This document shows positions 60,634 through 64,000 of a stretch of 64,000 nt of DNA, in pieces. The notes below the pieces were generated by a model. It was not told the origin of the DNA, ran no database searches, and was given only the letters and a program-made list of their open reading frames with translations. The stretch covers positions 868,001 through 932,000 of the forward strand of contig NZ_JAVBIJ010000001.1 in NCBI RefSeq assembly GCF_032193765.1, read 5' to 3'. The translations under genes and the position numbers were made by a program. The stretch's first letter is position 1. Each line of letters begins with the position of its first letter. The stretch is from Rhodoferax potami (lineage in GTDB: Bacteria > Pseudomonadota > Gammaproteobacteria > Burkholderiales > Burkholderiaceae_C).

Positions 60634-63600
60634 ATGTTTGTACACCTGCGCCTTCACACTGAGTTTTCTGTCGTCGACGGAACCACCCGTATCGACGATG
60701 TCATCAAAATGGCGGCCAAAGACGGGCAGCCGGCGCTGGCCATCACCGACCTGAACAATCTGTTCGGAGCGATCAAGTTTTACAAAGGTGGCCGTGGCAA
60801 AGGTGTGAAGCCGGTCATAGGCGCAGAAATCATTCTCGAAGGCCTGGGTGGCGACGCCACAGCCGTCACACGCATCATCCTGCTGGTGCAAAACAAGCAG
60901 GGCTACCTGAACATCTCGGAGCTGATTGCCCGCGCATTCACGCAAAACGTGGTGAAGAACCAGGCCGTCATCAAGATGGCTTGGCTCAAAGAGCTCAACG
61001 AAGGCCTGATTGCGCTTTCAGGCGCACAAGCCGGGCCGGTGGGCCAAGCGCTGGTGCAGGGCGACACTGCCCGTGCGCACGATGTGGCGCTGCAGTTGGC
61101 GGGTGTTTTTCCCCACCGCTTTTACATTGAGCTGCAGCGCGCAGGCCGCGCCGACGATGAGGCGCATGTGGTCGCTGCGGTGAAGTTGGCTGCCCGCATG
61201 AAGCTGCCGGTGGTGGCGACCCACCCCATCCAGTTTGCGGAGCAGGACGACTTTGAGGCGCATGAAGCCCGCATCTGTATTGCCGATGGCGAGATCCTGA
61301 GCAACCCCAAGCGCGTGCGCCGCTTCACCCGCGAGCAGTATTTCAAAAGCGCAGCCCAGATGGAGGAGCTGTTTGCCGATATTCCCTCGGCAATCGCCAA
61401 CACGATTGAAATTGCCAAACGCTGCAGCCTGACGCTGGTGCTGGGCAAGCCGCAGTTGCCCGCCTTCCCAACCCCCGAAGTCAACGGGCAGCGCATGACG
61501 CCCGAAGAGTATTTCCGCTACGCCTCGTTTGAAGGGTTGAACGAGCGCATGGTGCATCTCTACCCCAACGAACAAGAGCGGGCCGCAGAGATGCCACGCT
61601 ATGTGGAGCGCTTGGAGTTTGAGCTGGGCACCATTTTGAAAATGGGTTTCCCGGGTTATTTTTTGATCGTGGGCGACTTCATCAACTGGGCCAAGAACAA
61701 CGGCTGCCCGGTAGGCCCGGGGCGCGGCTCCGGTGCCGGCTCGCTGGTGGCGTATGCGCTCAAGATTACCGACTTGGACCCTCTGCGCTACAACCTGCTG
61801 TTTGAGCGGTTTTTGAACCCGGAGCGGGTCTCCATGCCCGACTTCGACATCGACTTTTGCCAGACCAACCGCAACCTGGTGATCGACTATGTGAAGGACA
61901 AATACGGCAAAGACGCCGTGAGCCAGATTGCCACCTTCGGTACCATGGCCGCCCGCGGCGTGGTGCGCGATGTAGGCCGGGTGCTGGACATGAGCTACAC
62001 CTTTTGCGATGGCATCAGCAAGCTCATCCCGAACAAGCCGGGCACCAACGTCACGCTGCAGTTGCCGCCGACCGATGGCAAGAAGAGCGACAAATACGTC
62101 TACGCCACCGAGGCAGAGCCGATTCTGGCGGAGCGCGAGGCCAAAGAAGAAGACGTCAAAACCCTGCTGGAGATGGCCCGCAAGCTGGAGGGCATGACCC
62201 GTAACATCGGCATGCACGCCGGGGGCGTGTTGATCGCCCCGGGCAAGCTCACCGACTTCTGCCCGCTCTACCAGCAGCCCGGCAGCGAATCCGCAGTGAG
62301 CCAGTACGACAAGGACGATGTGGAAGCCATCGGCCTCGTGAAGTTCGACTTTTTGGGCTTGGCCACGCTCACCATTCTGGAAATTGCGGCCGAGTTCATC
62401 CGCAAGCGGCATCCGGGTCAGGAAAAGTTCGCCTACGAGAACCTGCCGCTCGACGATGCCAAGGTCTATAAGCTGTTCAGCGAAGGTAAAACGGAGGCGG
62501 TGTTCCAGTTTGAAAGCCGCGGCATGCAGGGCATGTTGCGCGACGCCAAGCCCAGCCGCCTGGAAGACCTGATTGCCCTGAACGCGCTGTACCGCCCGGG
62601 GCCTATGGACCTGATTCCGAGTTTCGTGGCGCGCAAGCACGGGCGCGAAGTGGTGGAGTATCCGCACCCGGCCGTGGCCGAGATGCTCTCCGAGACCTAC
62701 GGCATCATGGTGTACCAGGAGCAGGTGATGCAGACCGCCCAGATTCTGGGCGGCTACTCACTCGGCGGCGCCGACTTGCTGCGCCGCGCCATGGGCAAGA
62801 AGAAGAAAGAAGAGATGGACGAGCACCGGGGTATTTTCCGGGCCGGTGCGTTCAAGACCCACGGCATCCCTGAAGCGAAGGCCGATGAGGTTTTTGACTT
62901 GATGGAGAAGTTCGCAGGCTACGGCTTCAACAAGTCACACGCGGCTGCCTACTCTTTGCTGGCGTACCACACCGGCTGGATCAAGGTGCACTACACCGCC
63001 GAGTTCTTCTGCGCCAACATGACAGTCGAAATGGACGACACCGACAAGCTCAAGGTGTTGTTTGAAGACGCCGAGAAGATGGGCCTGAGCTTTGAGCCGC
63101 CCAACATCAACCGCGGCTTTTATCGCTTCGAGCCGATTTCGAACAAAGAGATTCGCTACGGGCTGGGTGCCATCAAGGGCACCGGCGAGCAGGCGATTCT
63201 GGCCATCGTGGCTGCCCGCGAGGGCAGGGGCCCGACGGAAGAAGCTGGCCCGTTCAAGAGCCTGTTTGACTTTGCCCGCCGCGTCGACCGCAGCCGCATG
63301 AACAAGCGATGCGTGGAAGCGCTGATCAAGGCCGGAGCGTTTGACTCGCTGCACCTGAACCGGGCAGAGTTGGTGGCTTCCATGGACCGGGCGTTTGAGT
63401 TTGCCGCTGCGTCGGCCGCCAACGCCAACCAGGTGGGGCTGTTTGACATGGGCGGTGACGACGACCATGGGTCCAGCACGCAAGAGCCCGACCTGGTGGA
63501 GGTCACGCCTTGGGGGGTGAAAGAGCGCCTGACCCAAGAGAAAACGGCAGTCGGTTTCTACTTGTCCGGCCACTTGTTTGACGAAGTCGCCACCGAGGTC

Positions 63601-64000
63601 CGCAAATTCGCCCGTCGACCGATTGAAGAGCTCAAAGACTCCCGCGAGCCCCAGTTGCTGGCCGGCATCGTGACCGAGTTGCGGGTGATCAACGGGCAGC
63701 GCGGCAAACTGGCCCTGTTCAAGCTCGACGACAAGTCCGCCATGATCGAGGCGCGCGCCAGCGAGGCACTGCTCAATACCTACAAAGACTTGTTGAAGGA
63801 CGATGAGCTCATCATCGTGGAAGGCAAGGCCATGCCGGACCGCTTCTCGGGCGGTATGCAATTGACGGTGCAGCACATCTGGAGCCTGGAGCAGGCACGC
63901 TGCAAGTTTGGCAAGTACCTGCGTGTACCGGTGAAGCTCGATGCCCAGGGGCGTGCGCCCGATGTGGCGGCCCTGGTGCGCGAATTTCCTGCCGTGCGCG
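60634..64000 (+). CDS. dnaE: DNA polymerase III alpha subunit (runs off right edge)
   Basis: First 1122 codons of the replicative polymerase. The PHP domain opens MFVHLRLHTEFSVVDGTTRI. The polymerase core has GPGRGSGAGSLVAYALKITD, MPDFDIDFC with the catalytic Asp pair, and VKFDFLGLATLTILE. The tau/HhH region GAFDSLHLNRAEL and the start of the OB domain (LLAGIVTELRVINGQRGKLA) follow. Full DnaE is about 1160-1180 aa, so only the last few dozen residues are missing. The gene is open to the window end and its product is essential. Confidence 0.96.
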   Translation, partial: MFVHLRLHTEFSVVDGTTRIDDVIKMAAKDGQPALAITDLNNLFGAIKFYKGGRGKGVKPVIGAEIILEGLGGDATAVTRIILLVQNKQGYLNISELIARAFTQNVVKNQAVIKMAWLKELNEGLIALSGAQAGPVGQALVQGDTARAHDVALQLAGVFPHRFYIELQRAGRADDEAHVVAAVKLAARMKLPVVATHPIQFAEQDDFEAHEARICIADGEILSNPKRVRRFTREQYFKSAAQMEELFADIPSAIANTIEIAKRCSLTLVLGKPQLPAFPTPEVNGQRMTPEEYFRYASFEGLNERMVHLYPNEQERAAEMPRYVERLEFELGTILKMGFPGYFLIVGDFINWAKNNGCPVGPGRGSGAGSLVAYALKITDLDPLRYNLLFERFLNPERVSMPDFDIDFCQTNRNLVIDYVKDKYGKDAVSQIATFGTMAARGVVRDVGRVLDMSYTFCDGISKLIPNKPGTNVTLQLPPTDGKKSDKYVYATEAEPILAEREAKEEDVKTLLEMARKLEGMTRNIGMHAGGVLIAPGKLTDFCPLYQQPGSESAVSQYDKDDVEAIGLVKFDFLGLATLTILEIAAEFIRKRHPGQEKFAYENLPLDDAKVYKLFSEGKTEAVFQFESRGMQGMLRDAKPSRLEDLIALNALYRPGPMDLIPSFVARKHGREVVEYPHPAVAEMLSETYGIMVYQEQVMQTAQILGGYSLGGADLLRRAMGKKKKEEMDEHRGIFRAGAFKTHGIPEAKADEVFDLMEKFAGYGFNKSHAAAYSLLAYHTGWIKVHYTAEFFCANMTVEMDDTDKLKVLFEDAEKMGLSFEPPNINRGFYRFEPISNKEIRYGLGAIKGTGEQAILAIVAAREGRGPTEEAGPFKSLFDFARRVDRSRMNKRCVEALIKAGAFDSLHLNRAELVASMDRAFEFAAASAANANQVGLFDMGGDDDHGSSTQEPDLVEVTPWGVKERLTQEKTAVGFYLSGHLFDEVATEVRKFARRPIEELKDSREPQLLAGIVTELRVINGQRGKLALFKLDDKSAMIEARASEALLNTYKDLLKDDELIIVEGKAMPDRFSGGMQLTVQHIWSLEQARCKFGKYLRVPVKLDAQGRAPDVAALVREFPAVR

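Noticed and set aside
61018..62667. 549-codon minus-strand open frame opposite dnaE
   Set aside because: Same antisense artefact; the plus strand encodes the well-recognised DnaE catalytic core.

Overview
The window is a 64 kb piece of a high-GC chromosome, most likely from a betaproteobacterium of the Comamonadaceae (Rhodoferax/Curvibacter/Polaromonas-like). Pointers are the GluQ, TrmB, AlaS and DnaE types, the scoAB pair next to a PAS-LuxR regulator, the DUF3429/TIGR03643/DUF2237/DUF427 family mix, and the abundance of LIV-type and IclR/LysR aromatic-acid genes. I see no rRNA, tRNA, CRISPR array, insertion sequence, phage or plasmid gene. No intergenic gap exceeds about 220 bp, so there is no gene-free stretch above 300 bases. 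The genus is inference.

Layout. 1-4.2 kb: a cut-off gamma-glutamyltransferase, a CMD/AhpD-type peroxidase-related protein, PcaC and a quinone-oxidoreductase-type MDR protein divergent from a LysR regulator. 4.2-5.0 kb: a small XRE regulator with a long perfect inverted repeat in its promoter and a degenerate BLUF-like protein. 5.2-13.7 kb: an eight-gene minus-strand operon (substrate-binding protein, LivH, LivM, LivG, LivF, HPPD-like protein, dehydroshikimate-dehydratase-like protein, short PcaB-like protein) with a divergent IclR regulator. It reads as uptake of a (hydro)aromatic acid and its conversion towards protocatechuate and the beta-ketoadipate pathway. PcaC and the CoA-transferase pair ScoAB at 17-18.3 kb would fit later steps. 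14-16.9 kb: two small unknowns, a chemoreceptor and the PAS-LuxR regulator divergent from scoAB. 18.9-23.9 kb: EmrB/EmrA/NodT-type tripartite efflux operon led by its MarR regulator.

24-33.7 kb: a seven-gene minus-strand operon (gabT, polyamine-type ABC transporter with ATPase, binding protein and two permeases, ureohydrolase, gabD) divergent from a GabR-like MocR regulator. It fits 4-guanidinobutyrate/GABA uptake and conversion to succinate. 33.8-42.5 kb: alaS, two thioredoxin-fold proteins, ferredoxin-NADP reductase, a three-gene operon of small conserved proteins with ATGA overlaps, DUF2237, lipocalin, SSB-like, HNH and glycosyltransferase genes, and DUF427. 42.5-55.5 kb: DinG, an exported transglutaminase, a PabB-PabC fusion, TIGR03790, rhomboid, an RluA-type synthase, TrmB, a second chemoreceptor, GluQ and a renalase-like flavoprotein. 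55.6-64 kb: LysR with divergent pirin and flavodoxin, an exported pair with DUF2145, TrhO, an unknown protein and the first part of dnaE.

The most unusual signal is a dispersed palindromic element of about 55 bp with eight recognisable copies. Three copies are intergenic and terminator-like. Five lie inside genes in frame. Read one way the element supplies signal-peptide-like N-termini (three genes sharing IAACA). Read the other way it supplies an internal PLAL...AP...IA peptide (GluQ and the NodT protein). It resembles in concept the Rickettsia palindromic elements that insert in frame into genes.
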